Part shown: positions 42,289 through 53,548 of the stretch, piece after piece
Layout of the letters: every line of letters begins with the position of its first letter
Position numbering within the stretch: position 1 is the stretch's first letter
NCBI GenBank assembly: GCA_963691705.1
Contig: OY829541.1
Span: 68,667,189-68,731,188 of the forward strand
DNA from: Viola odorata
Lineage: Eukaryota; Streptophyta; Magnoliopsida; Malpighiales; Violaceae
Length of the DNA stretch: 64,000 nt
Reading direction: 5' to 3'
Position numbers and translations under genes: made by a program
Notes under the pieces: generated by a model
What the model saw: only the letters and a program-made list of their open reading frames with translations
Databases searched by the model: none
What the model was told of the DNA's origin: nothing

Positions 42289-43701
42289 GAACCATACAGG
42301 GTCTACCAGTTCCTTGTCTATAGTGGTTTCCAACTCCAGCATTCCTTTAGATGGCAATCAATAAACAGATACTGTATATTAGCGTTAATAGCTCAATTCT
42401 TTGGTTATTTATTTATGGAGCTTGTTTGCCTTCCCGAATGGATCTTCCTTGGATTCTTGGACTAAATTGCAAGGAAGGTCTAATGGTTTATATATCTGTA
42501 TTTTGTAACAGTTTTATTTTGAGGTACTCACTACTCAGGCTTGTGATAATTTTTCATGTGACAGATTATGTTGATTTCGTTGCCTTTGATTTCAAAAATT
42601 CAGTACCTCATGATATAAATATTTAACCAAATAACTGGCAACAATCACACCAAAGCTAGACCTGCGAGCCAACTGCCAGCAAAGCCAATACAAGAATCTG
42701 TTTTCAGTTCTTTTGTTGATTTTAGTCATCGAGCTGACTAAGCTCAACCAGGCAAAGTCCAAACAGAAGAATGCAAAGGCCCATGGCCCCGAAATAAGCA
42801 TACAAAAGAGAACTAAACCCAGAGGTTGAAAGCCTAACTTACTGAGCCCAATAATAACAGCCCATGGGCCCAACATTACCAGTATAGCCCAACATACTGA
42901 GCCCAATAACAACAGCCCATAGGCTCAACATTACTAGTATAGCCCAACCAGAATTATACAAAGGCCCATGGTCCCGGAAGAAGCATACAAAAGAGACCTA
43001 AGCCCAAAATAGGAAAGTCCAACTTAATGAGCCAATAACAACAGCCCATAGGCCCAATAGTAGTATCAAAGCCCAAATGGAATTCTACGTAGGCCCATGG
43101 GCCCGAAGTAAGCATACAGGAAAACTAAGCCCAGAAAAAGAGCCTAGCTACAATATCCCATAAGCCCAACAGTTCAAGGGCCAAATGACCAACTTGTAAA
43201 TAAATAACCTGTTATTAACATTTGTTTCAACAATGCCTTAATGTTATGGATGCAGCTAAATGATTAACCGTCGGTTAAGATGTTAAACTTAACCAAAAAC
43301 CAGAGGATAATTTCAAGAAATTAGTAATAGAATAGAAACATTGAAGATAATTTCAAAAAACCGGGATAACCCCTATGCATTGGCATTGAAAGTTAACATA
43401 TACTCTCTCATATAGCGAAAAACCAAAACCCAAAAGAGGACAGAACAAAATATATCCCCTCCCATCTGTCCATTATTTTCTGGTTGTCCTGAAAGGGGAT
43501 ACCTCAATCCTAATATCGAGCTGAAATTTTCACTTTGTAATTCTAACTAACCAAAGTTTTAATCATCATAGGGATGAGACCAAAACCATCCCTAAAAACA
43601 CCGAATTAGTCAGCAATGACAAATTGACACAAATAGTTCTAAACGATGAAAGAATAATCCTCATTTCCTCAATCTAATTCCTTGAAGCATCTTCTAATGC
43701 T
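42289..43701. other. Interval between convergent VHA-C and phosphate carrier genes
   Basis: The 3' UTR of VHA-C lies at the left. The centre is a GCCCA-rich minisatellite (42775-43180). The right part, up to the phosphate carrier stop codon, is ordinary AT-rich DNA plus that gene's 3' UTR. No gene is seen. Confidence 0.6.
42775..43180. repeat. GCCCA-rich minisatellite
   Basis: Three imperfect units begin AGGCCCATGG...CCCG at about 42775, 42960 and 43090. Each is followed by AAGCATACA, ACTAA(A/G)CCCA and, further on, AACAGCCCATA(G)-type sequence. The basic unit is about 130 bp; the first is longer because a 55-bp piece (ACTGAGCCCAATAA, at 42841 and 42896) is repeated inside it. The GCCCA/TGGGC pentamer recurs many times. 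Confidence 0.8.
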
Positions 43702-46345
43702 TTAAGCCTTGACAAGTTCAGTACCAGTAGCAGAAGCAGAAGCAGGAGGAGGAGCCGCACCACCAGTAGTTGGCCTGAAAAGGAACACCAAAATATCATT
43801 AGCAAAAAACAACCAAAACACATCCTCACTGGTGAACGATTGAAATAGTAGCAACACTTACAGTCCCACGAAAACTTTGAATGCATCATAGATACCCCAT
43901 TGAGCTCCAGTAAGAGTTCCGATCATGACAATACGAAGAGGTAGGCCTCTGGTGAATAGACCCAACCAACCAAGCTTCTTAATAGCCTGGGCAAAAAAAG
44001 AAGGCAACAATGATTTATAAGAGCTGAATAATAACACCACCTTAAGGGAATTAAGCTAAAAGAAAAAAGGGTGCTTACATCACCAACAGTAGCCCCCTTG
44101 GCGTTGTTCAGGAAAGAGACAAGATTGTCAGCAGGATGAGACACAATAGCGCAGAGAACACCAGCAACATAACCACCGGCAAAACTAACACCAAGCTGCA
44201 GACCCTTGCTGCACTGTTCTTTGGGAGTAGGGATGACACTTTTGTAGATCATCTCAACAATGGTCTCAAATGATGCAAACTTCATCATGGTGTCTAAAAC
44301 CAAAAAAGAAACATCTTAGCAAATTTTGCAGCCGCCAACAGTGGCGAAGAAGTGCAAGGAAGAAAAAGCAAACAATCAAAACAACACACAGATCCCAGCA
44401 CTAATGCAAATGACAAACCTAACAGTGCTATCCCATTTCTAGTGACAGTAAAGATTGAACTGAAAACTTAAATTCTAGATGTATTTGAACAAGGTTACCC
44501 CAATACCAGCTCTCAAAGAAGAGTGCTAGCTCCAAGTATGACTTTCAACCAAAGCAGGTTATAATATATGAGATATTAACTCTGTAGCAGAGCCTATTAC
44601 CAAAAAGCTATGAAGAGCCAGCCTTTCCACCATAAAAGCAAACACATATATAAGTAGCATTTGGTCCACATAAACTTTTATCATATGAACTGCAATTGAT
44701 TCCAAATGCAAAATTATAAAAAACACAAAAATCTAATAAGATAACGCATCTCCAGACCCAAAACTAAACATCAAATGACTGTACCCTACAACATAGTCTT
44801 AAAATAACAGAAATAACAATCCCAAGATTAAGGTTGTTGCAACCATTGACATTGAACAGCTTTATGACAAAATGGCAATAAGTATAGGGAGTAGATGAAC
44901 AACTTACATGGAATTTGACGACCCCAGAGAGGAACAATTCCTTTGTAAAGCCTAGTTAACAAAACATATCAGTTACAAGGGCAGATTAACAGATACCAAA
45001 ACAAAACAAATGAAAACCATTGAAATAAGCAAAAAAGAAAAGGCATACCCAGCAACACCTTCAGCTCTGACAAACTTTGGCATTCCATCAGAAAGACCTC
45101 TAGCAAAACCAGGTTGAGTTTGAACACGGACTTTTACAGCCTCAAAAGGGCAAAGGGCCACATCAGCAATGACCTCGGCAGATGCAGAGCCAGCAAGGTA
45201 AATCAAGGTCTTGTACTTAGCAGCATACTCAGGCCCAGCAAGGTCAGAGTAATACTTCTTGAAGAACTCATAAAACCCAAACTTACAAGCCCCCTGAGCA
45301 CTGTAGCCAAGAAGAGTTGGCACCCAACCCCTAAAGAAACCCCTCACTCCTTGCTCCTTGAGCAAGACGCCAAACCCAGATGAAATGCTCTTGTACTTCG
45401 CTGGGTCAATCTGAAAGAAAAAAATCAACCATGTTTATCTAATTGGCCAAGAACTACAGCATGTGTACATATAAAAAGGTGAAAAATATCGTCAGAGATC
45501 CAACAATAATCAGCAGAAGTAAATGAAAATAAGGCCTTACAGTTTAGAGAATATAACTATAGAGCATCTAAAATTACAGGGATCACGTAAAAATAAATGC
45601 GTCTGACATCTCAAACGAGTAACTGTTCACTATCCTAAGATGAAAGGATGAAATCTCAAGCAAAGACCACAATCCATATATGAAAAAGACAACCATGAAC
45701 ACATGGGTGTCCAGCAAAATAGACATCAGCTTACACAATAGAACGACACAGGTCTTAAAACGAAAAAAAACAAAGTGAAAGCATAAGAATCATCACAACC
45801 AAAAAACCGTGCAGTAACATAAGCTAAATTGGCACTCGAATCTGCAATGAAACATCAATGATCTAGACCGACGGGAACGAATTCAAAACGACAGCAAAAG
45901 CATAATCCAGAGAATCGCAAAACAGCTAAGCTCTAACAGAATTCGAAAAAACAGCAGAGATCTATAACATAAAAAGCTAAGAGATGAGGAATGATAAGAA
46001 AGCAGATCTGAGAGAAATGAGAACCTGCATATTGCACTTGACGAGGTCAAGAGGAGTGACGGCCATGTGAGTGAGTCCACAGCTGAGAATACCACCAGCA
46101 GTACAGGCAGCGTAGAAAGCCGGTGAGTACATCTCGATCTTCCTCCCAGGCTCGCTCGGGGCAGGGATCATGAAGCTACAGGACATCCTCCTGGTCACTG
46201 ATGGCGTCGGCGACGGAAGAGACGGCTCGGCGAAGTGAGAGTGAGTGAGGAGAGAGGCGAAGGAGTGAGATTTGGCGGAGGAGGTGGAGTAGAGGAAGGA
46301 AGGGATTAGGGAAGTTCTAGAAGAAGATGAATCGGAGAATGCCAT
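43702..46345 (-). CDS. MPT3: Mitochondrial phosphate carrier (PHT3/MPT family)
   Basis: Six exons (46345-46025, 45410-45049, 44951-44908, 44293-44079, 43986-43862, 43774-43702) encode 379 aa. The protein belongs to the mitochondrial carrier family, which has three repeats of two membrane helices. The PX[D/E]XX[K/R]-type signatures are visible: [24 protein letters not shown] and a degenerate [13 protein letters not shown]. It imports phosphate into the mitochondrial matrix for ATP synthesis. The first 70 or so residues are Ser-rich and look like a targeting extension. The tail is Ala/Pro-rich ([19 protein letters not shown]). Choosing between PHT3;1 (MPT3) and PHT3;2 is uncertain. It is convergent with VHA-C. 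Confidence 0.94.
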
Positions 46346-48581
46346 TTTCGCGCTGTAGAAAGAGAGAAACGAGGGCTTTCTTTTCTGTCTTTCTACTGCT
46401 GTAGAGTGAGGTCTCTTTCTCGATGCCAATTGCAGGAATGGGAAGTGGTGTTTTCCGGTTTTATTGGGTGGGATTGGCCGCCGTAGGACAGGTTTCTTAG
46501 CGTGAGGTGTACGAGGGAATTGAGGCACTTCTTTTGTTTTATTTACGATTTAGGCCACTACTTGTTGGATTTGGTATTTTCTTTTTATTTTTTGGTTTTG
46601 AGAATTAGCCAATTAGGTGTATTTTACCTGTTTATATATTTGTCTAAGTTATGTGAAAGGCTCACATTATGTGTGGTCGTTTGAAATACTAACAATATCT
46701 AACTAATATTGATTCACTTGATTGGTTGTGTTGCTCCGCTCGATGTCTCTTTTTGATTGAGATTGTCAAATTATATGACTAAATAGAGTTGTTGTGACAA
46801 TATTAAATATTTTATTGTAAATTTGGCAGTTTAAACTTGAAATATCATTTGTATATTCTGTTTAATAAATGTGGCAAAAACCTTAAAGGTGATAAGTATT
46901 ATTTATATACATCAAAATATAAATACTCGTATTTTAATATATTTCCTTTGACTACATTTTACTTTTACTATTTACTTTTTGATTTGAGCGTCAAAATGTC
47001 ATACTAATAACTATCATTTATAGTTACTCATAAATTTTGACGTGATATATTGACAATTATTCTTTAACACAAACAATTTGATTCTTATAAATACCATTTC
47101 AATCTAATTATTATCGTATTTATGTTTTACAACTGCGATTCTCTTATCTTTGAAATATAATCTCCACAATTTTTTAATTTCTGAACATGGTTTAAAAAAT
47201 TGTGATTTTTATATGATTCCTTCTCATTTAATTGTCCAACTTGATCTAAATTTTCAAGGAGATTATTTTATATGGCCTTGTAAATGTAACGTTTTTGTTG
47301 GTTTTTTATTAATATCATAATAAAATACTTAAAACGATGTTCCTACTTCGAAATAGCTATGATACGATATTTCTAGCCAAAAAAATTAAAATCGAAATAA
47401 CTCTTAACAAAACAAATAAATCATAGCAGGGGTAGAAGTGTAATTTGGTTGTAGGACAATGGCATATACTCAATATAGTTACAGAGATGACCCGTCAAGC
47501 ATAGTGGTAGCCGTTTCCCTCAACGAAGAAAGGAAAAGGCAGCGGCTCATGCCATGGCATATTCCTCCGCTAATTTATTGGGAAGACCAAGTTGACCAAC
47601 ACAGGTCAACTAATTTACAATTATTTATTTGTTTGGGAAAAAATGAGACAATAATTGTATAACATTTCTTCTTTTTTTGAGAAAATATATTAACATTTCC
47701 TTCTTTATGGGAAAAGTCCTCTTCAAATGAAAGTCAATTCTTTTAGCTTTGAGAAAAAAAAATATTTATGTATTTATTCATAAAATGATAATTTTTGTAA
47801 GAAAATTAGATTTTATAAATATTAATAAAAATAATAAATAAACGAGTATAAAATTGAATTGTTTAGAAATTGTGAACAAATGAAATAAAATAAAAACAGG
47901 TATTTTGTCTCTTCAATAAGTTAAAAGGTTTCAATTGGTGGTGATTTTTACTTTTAAGAAAAAGGTTTTGACTAATCTCTATCAAAAGTTTATTTTATTT
48001 TATTTATTTTTGTCACCATATATATATAAGTAATTAGATGACTAGAACCTAAAACATGTCATTCCGTAAAAAGTTAATATATAATTTGATCAACCATCCA
48101 ATATCCGTAATATCCGTATTAAATGCCGATTATTGCAGACTCAAAAAGTTCAAACTATAGCGACCAACACGAAATCAAAGATTCATCGCATTCATAAAAG
48201 GTAGGCTGATCATACCACCAACCAACCAACGAAGGTTCAAACTTCAAACTTAGGCATTAATGCATTATCTGCAGAAAGAGAAAATAATTGAATAAATCAA
48301 GCCCCCAAAATTACGGGCACATCAAGAATACAATTTTCACCACATCAAAATATAAATATGTAACGATTTTTGGAGCAGAAAAAGGATACGATTACATTTT
48401 GAGTGAAAGAAATGAGAATTTCTTTATATACAAGAAAGGAAGGTGCTGAGTCAGTGAGTCCCCTTACCACATTTACTAGAGCTTCCAAAATTCTTAACGT
48501 AAGCTTTTGCTTTGCTCTGTTTTGAAGCCCAAGGAGAGGAGAGATTCTCCTCCACAACACATCCTCTAAAAAATTCTCGAA
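46346..48581. other. Intergenic region between phosphate carrier and NET-like genes
   Basis: The left end is the promoter of the minus-strand phosphate carrier and the right end the leader of the NET-like gene. Between them is AT-rich DNA without a supported gene. A small CGTCAAAAT...ATTTTGACG inverted pair lies at about 46988-47042. Confidence 0.5.
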
Positions 48582-49597
48582 ATGGACAGCACGGTGGCCT
48601 CTCCTTCTCCGTCACCGGATCGTGCCGAGCAATCTCAATGGCTTCAGGTAACTTTATCAGGTCAGTATTGTCTCCCTTCGCCTGCACGAATTCCGTTTTT
48701 TCTTTCTCATGTTAATCCATTGAACTAAAGAAGTAGCTGACTCATCAAGAAGAACATGTAAATTGGGGTTCTTTTCATATTTTTGCAGATGTAAACAAGA
48801 AAATGAATGCCATGACGACCCTTTTGGAAGACGGCAGTTTTTCAGATGGAACAGAGAGTTTTAACAAGAGGAGGCAGGAGGAACTTCTCCAAATGCTCGA
48901 AGAGTTCAAGGGGTCTTACTGTTCTTTGGCTGAAAAATATGATCGCCTAAGGTATGAATCGGATACAGCCACTGATTCAGGGTCTACACTACCATCATCT
49001 TTTGAAATCAACAAGAAGAATGGACTAGTAGGAAGCACCAACATTCCTAAATTGAAGCTTTTCGATTCCTACGTCGAGGCCATTGATGAAGGAACTCAGG
49101 TTGGATGTCAAGATGCTGATGTGGACATAGCAGACCTGAAACTGTTAGTAGATGAACAGATGTCAATTGTAGAATTCAAGACGAAATTCAAAACAGAATC
49201 TGAAACAAGAAAAGGTACAGTGGATGAAGAAGATCCAGATTGTCCCAATGGAGATTTCAACGAGAGCACGGGTCACTGCGCCCTAGCTCCGGCTACATCT
49301 GAAAATCTTTCTGAGAGTAGTTATGAGTGGGGAAATACATGGTGTGATCTCAAATCTGAATTTACAAACCTCATGGAGGAGAATATGCAGAAGCAGGCAG
49401 AATTAGCAAGGAGAAATGTTGAAAAGACGATGGTCATTGATAGGCTAAGGTTACAGCTGGAACAATTAAAAGGTGAAAACAGGGCACTCCAGAGTTGTAT
49501 CAGCTGCTTAAAAGTTGGAGAGAAGCATAATGAAGTCCAGATACCACAACTGAGAAGATTATTTTCAGGCAAGTTCTTTAGAGGAGGTTGCTCATAA
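48582..49597 (+). CDS. Small NET/KIP1-like protein with partial actin-binding NET domain
   Basis: Two exons (48582-48660, 48789-49597) give 295 aa. The splice GTAACTTTATCAG/GTCAGT is chosen because it joins QWLQVTLS to DVNKKMNAMTTLLEDG, restoring the order of a NET (KIP1-like) domain; LQMLEEFKGSYCSLAEKYDR then matches its second half (usual form VEEFYRxYRxLAERYD). NET proteins bind actin filaments at membranes. The tryptophan-rich WWW motif that normally opens the domain is absent; the N-terminus is instead MDSTVASPSPSPDRAEQ, and an in-frame stop lies not far upstream. The middle is acidic. Residues about 215-270 form a likely coiled coil (LARRNVEKTMVIDRLRLQLE). Related family members end similarly, but function here is inferred. 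Confidence 0.75.
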
Positions 49598-50207
49598 TGT
49601 GTCGCAGTTACTTTTCCTTCTCAGTATGATATGGCAGACTTTAGTAGATAAAACTCCAATCATCAACATCAATGCTTTAATGATGTACTCCAGACAACGC
49701 CGAACAAAACTTTGTTGAGCAATTGGCATGCCTGTTGTGAGATACACATTCAATAAACAGAAAACTGAGAATGTTGTATGTCTACACCGTAAATCATAGT
49801 AGCTCCTATGATTGCCCAGACTGCCAACAGACTGCTTCCTTGTTATGTTATTTCTCTACCTCCCTCTTAACAATTGTGATCGTTGTGTCAGAAGCATCTG
49901 GCCTCACCTACTTGTAGGACATGAGTTAGAACTTAGTGCAAATAAATGGATAGTGGATGGAAACTTTCTCTGAGTCTCTCTGGTTGGAAATTTAAGGCAT
50001 TTGTCTTCCAGCACAACAAGTGAAACCAAGGAGTTGCCTGTACAAGTATAATCTTTCATCCAAGAAGTTGTGTGCTGCCATGACAGCTACAATTTTACAA
50101 ATTTCTAGCAACAAACTTGCAGTCTCAAACTCCCAAGGTCAAATACTAACCGTTAGCTTTAATGTATGTAGCGATGCCTCAACCTTTGTATTTCCTCTAT
50201 TGCAATA
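49598..50207. other. Interval between convergent NET-like and PPR genes
   Basis: Probably the 3' UTRs of both genes. No repeat or gene was recognised. Confidence 0.5.
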
Positions 50208-52454
50208 TTACCAGCAATCTTCACATGAACATAGATTATCCTTGAAGTGATGAAATCTCTTCGAGTCTCTTACTACAATTTCACGATTAACAATCTTGGA
50301 AACCAGCTTAATAAAAGCATGACAGTCACTAAAGACCCTATGATTCTTAATGACATGAATTGCTGAACCTGGGACTGAGTTCATGACTCCAAATGCAACA
50401 GCTAACTTCTCACTGTGAACACGCAGAGTCATTTGCATCTCTTCTTCATCAACATCATGAAGAACTGATCCAAAATTAGGTACATAGCCAGCTTCTTGCA
50501 ACTTCACAGAGAGTTGATCCAAATACTTGTAGATGTTCTCAAGTTGAGGATGCTCCTTATCGCCAACAAAGAATGTATGCACTCTGTCCTTGAGTTCAAC
50601 CAAACTGAATCCTGGCTGTTTAACCAGGCCACGATCTTTAACAAGTACTCTCATCCTTTCAGCATCTTTCCATCTTCCAACATCTGCATATACGTTTGAA
50701 AGTATGATATAGTATCCAGGATGATTAGGTTCTAGTTCAAACAGTTCCTTTGCAGAAACCTCAGCAAGCTCCACATTCTTGTGAATTCTACAAGCTGAAA
50801 GGAGAGAACCCCAGAGTACAGAATCAGGCCGCACCTTCATTCTCCTTATCAAATCATAAGCCTCATTGAGTTTACCCGCACGTCCAAGCAGTTCAACCAT
50901 GCAACCATAGTGCTGAACTCCTGGTTTGACATTAAACTGATGTTTCATGGCATTGAACCAATGCCAACATTCACCTAGCAGACCAACATGGCTACAAGCC
51001 GCAAGAACTGAAATAAAAGTTATATCATTTGGCTTGACCCCAACTCTTATCATCTTGTAGAAAACATCTAAAGCTTCTCTTGCACAACCATGCATTCCGT
51101 AACCTGCTATCATTGCAGTCCATGACTTCACATTCTTCTCTCTCATCACATCAAATGCCTTCCTTGCCATTTCAAGCTGCCCACATTTGCAATACATATC
51201 GATAATAGCTGTACCCAAAACCACATTATCCTCCAAGCACATTTTTATAACCTGTTACCAAAAGAACAAGCACACAACCATAATTAACATTTCTAGCAAA
51301 AAGCATCTGAACAAGATGTCCAAACACACTTACACATGACAACTAGCTAAAACTCAATAAAGATGCGTACCCAATTAGTTGATTACTACCTTAAGGATAC
51401 AAATATTAGCAAAATTCTATGTTTTGCTGCCAATAGTGAATATACAGTAACCAATGATCATGGTTACTACCAAGGAAAGAAAAAGTTATATCACCAACCT
51501 GCTCATGTAAGCACTTCCCCAGGCGTAAGGCCCCTGAATGTGCGCAGGCTAATAGCGAAAGAGACATTGTGACTGCATTGTATCTAACAACACCATCCAT
51601 TACCATCTTTCGAAAGACATCCAAAGCTTCAGTGGAAAAACCATTTTGAGCATAAACAGAAATCATAGTATTCCAAGAAACAACACTCTTCACATGCATT
51701 TCATCAAACACCTTCCTACACACATCCACGGCACCACCCTTGGCATACACAGCCATTATCGCATTATTCACTCCCTCATAGTTATCCAATCCTGTTTTCA
51801 CCACAAACCCATGAACTCCCTCGGTCACTCCTTCGCCAGAAATCCGAGCACACGCAGTTAAAACCGAAGTCATCGCTGCTGAATCGATAGAAAGTTCATG
51901 TTCCTCACTCAAGAACTCCTTAAACAGCAAAAACGCTTCATGGGCATCGTCGTTTTGGACATACCCAGCAATTAAAGAAGTCCAAGTCACAGTATTTCTC
52001 TGAGGAGTATCTACAAACAGCTTACGAGCATCACTTAACTGCCGGCATTTTGCATACACATCGATCAAAGCTGAGGAAACAAAGAGATCCGAATCAAGCC
52101 CGAATACGATAGCCTGCTGATGGGCTTGTTTAGCTGAGCAGAGGTCAAGAAGAGAAGAGCATGCTTTGATCGCGCAAGGTAATGTAGAGCGGGTGGGCTT
52201 GAGATTGAGCTTGCGCGGAGGGATTCAAGAGAGTCACCATTGCGAGCCAAGTCGGCGATGAGTGAGTTCCATAAGGAGACATTGGTTTTGTCGAAGTGTT
52301 TGTTGAACCAAGAATTAAGATTGGCATCGCTGGTTACGGTTGCGGTTGCGGTTGCGGTTGCGGTTGCTGTTGAATAGCTGTAGGGTTTAGGGGTGGTTTT
52401 AATACAGTGTCTGGTTAGAAGAGAATTAGAGCTCGGATAGTAAAACCTCCCCAT
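50208..52454 (-). pseudogene. PPR protein, PLS-DYW class, with a frameshift near the N-terminus
   Basis: A start at 52454 ([10 protein letters not shown]) opens a frame with a poly-(AT) stretch from a GCAACC hexamer repeat, then [23 protein letters not shown]. Close to 52213 the homology jumps to another frame ([20 protein letters not shown]), consistent with a short deletion (16 nt by comparison with the recalled Arabidopsis homologue). That frame continues through PPR repeats to 51499; a GT-AG intron (51498-51252) joins HEQ to VIKMCLEDN in the last exon (51251-50208). The end carries E motifs and a DYW deaminase-like domain ([14 protein letters not shown]). DYW proteins edit C to U in organelle RNA. 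Here the CxxCH zinc motif reads FSDCH and the tail DCW instead of DYW. It may be a pseudogene, a recent allele or a sequence error. Confidence 0.75.
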
Positions 52455-52551
52455 TCATTCGTTTTTCTTTTTCCTCTTCCTGTTCTTAATTTAAGGCTAG
52501 AGAAGCGCCAGCTTATGGTTAAGCTGTCTTTTCAATAGGAGATAAATCTTA

Positions 52552-52812
52552 CTCCCTCGGTCCTTAAATAATTTACGTTTTAGGATAGTAAAAAAACGTA
52601 GGACAATGATTTTTGATCTTCTTTTATTTCACATTATTTTATTTTTTTTCTAATTTCCACTCAAATTACCACACCATCATCAAATTGGGTTGATTCAAAA
52701 AAAAAAAATTTGTCATTTGCACAAAATATATGCTTCAAAAAAGATAAAATGACAAGTACTCCAAATAGTAAAAAAACGTAGGAAAGCGACAGTTATTTAT
52801 GAATAGAGGGAG
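52552..52812. mobile_element. Stowaway-like MITE, copy 2
   Basis: A 261-bp element starting CTCCCTCGGTCC and ending GAATAGAGGGAG, flanked by TA on each side (52550-52551 and 52813-52814). An ATAAATAA-like block follows each end in mirror orientation, and AGTAAAAAAACGTAGGA occurs twice inside. It lies just upstream of the PPR gene. It has no coding capacity. Confidence 0.75.
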
Positions 52813-53182
52813 TATTTAATTATGCTTGGGTTTTAAATAGACGAAGTCTTTACATAGTTCATTTCTCCCTCCTTTTTTTTATTCTTATTTTGAGTTTTTT
52901 TTAAATGTCTATTCATGAATATGGATCTTTATTTTATTTTTTTAAAGGATAAATTGATGGTAATTTTTGCTTTTGAAATTAAATAATAGAGTAAATTAGA
53001 CCGGAATAGTTATCATTTTATGACGTTTATTTTATAAAAAAAATCCATCAAAAGAAAAATTATGAAATTGTTTTCTTGACAGACTAATACAATTGCATAT
53101 AGATGACAATGACAAATGAATCATTATCTCATTGATGACTAATGTTGCATAAATATCAAATACATGTTGTGTTGTGTGCTTT

Positions 53183-53548
53183 TTAGACAAGAGGAGGAGA
53201 CATGAGTAGCAGTCTCACTACAAGCAAGAAACAAAGACCAAACATGGAGATGTAACTTTGTACACTAAGCTTAGTCGAGGTAGAACTCCTCCCTATAAAT
53301 TCACCGGAGCTCGGCGCTGGCACAAATTCCACCGGTCGTGGAGGATCTGCTGGATCCAAATACCATTGATCACTTGGAGAAGGGAAGAATGAGGACATGT
53401 TAGGTTCAGCTGGAAGATATGGCAAAACAGCAGGAGAAGCTGCAATTGTAGGCTCAGTACTAGTACTAGTTAGAGCAAGCAATGCATTAGCTGAAAAAAT
53501 GAGCATTGACATTGATAGAGCAGCAAAGAACTTGATGAAACTAGCCAT
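53183..53548 (-). CDS. Small secreted Pro/Ser-rich protein, arabinogalactan/GPI-anchored-like
   Basis: A single-exon frame of 121 aa starting MASFIKFFAALSMSM at 53548 (the frame extends upstream but without an ATG). Residues 1-23 look like a signal peptide ending near ANA. The mature part is rich in Ser, Pro, Ala and Thr (TEPTIAASPAVLPYLPAEP, DPADPPRPVEFVPAPSSGEF) and the end is hydrophobic ([18 protein letters not shown]), like a GPI-anchor signal. SSGEFIG recalls small plant arabinogalactan proteins of the AGP26/27 type. The likely place is the outer plasma membrane or cell wall. The family assignment rests on composition and one motif only. Confidence 0.65.
   Translation of the reverse strand: MASFIKFFAALSMSMLIFSANALLALTSTSTEPTIAASPAVLPYLPAEPNMSSFFPSPSDQWYLDPADPPRPVEFVPAPSSGEFIGRSSTSTKLSVQSYISMFGLCFLLVVRLLLMSPPLV

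Noticed and set aside
47459..47662. 67-aa frame in the phosphate carrier / NET-like interval
   Set aside because: It is isolated, without a domain or recognised transcript signals.
52190..52235. A short intron explaining the frame change in the PPR gene
   Set aside because: No GT-AG pair fits and conserved residues lie directly on both sides; a small deletion is simpler.
52065..52454. Stand-alone 129-aa gene at the start of the PPR locus
   Set aside because: The second half is an out-of-frame reading of conserved PPR sequence, so it is a frameshift product and not a separate gene.
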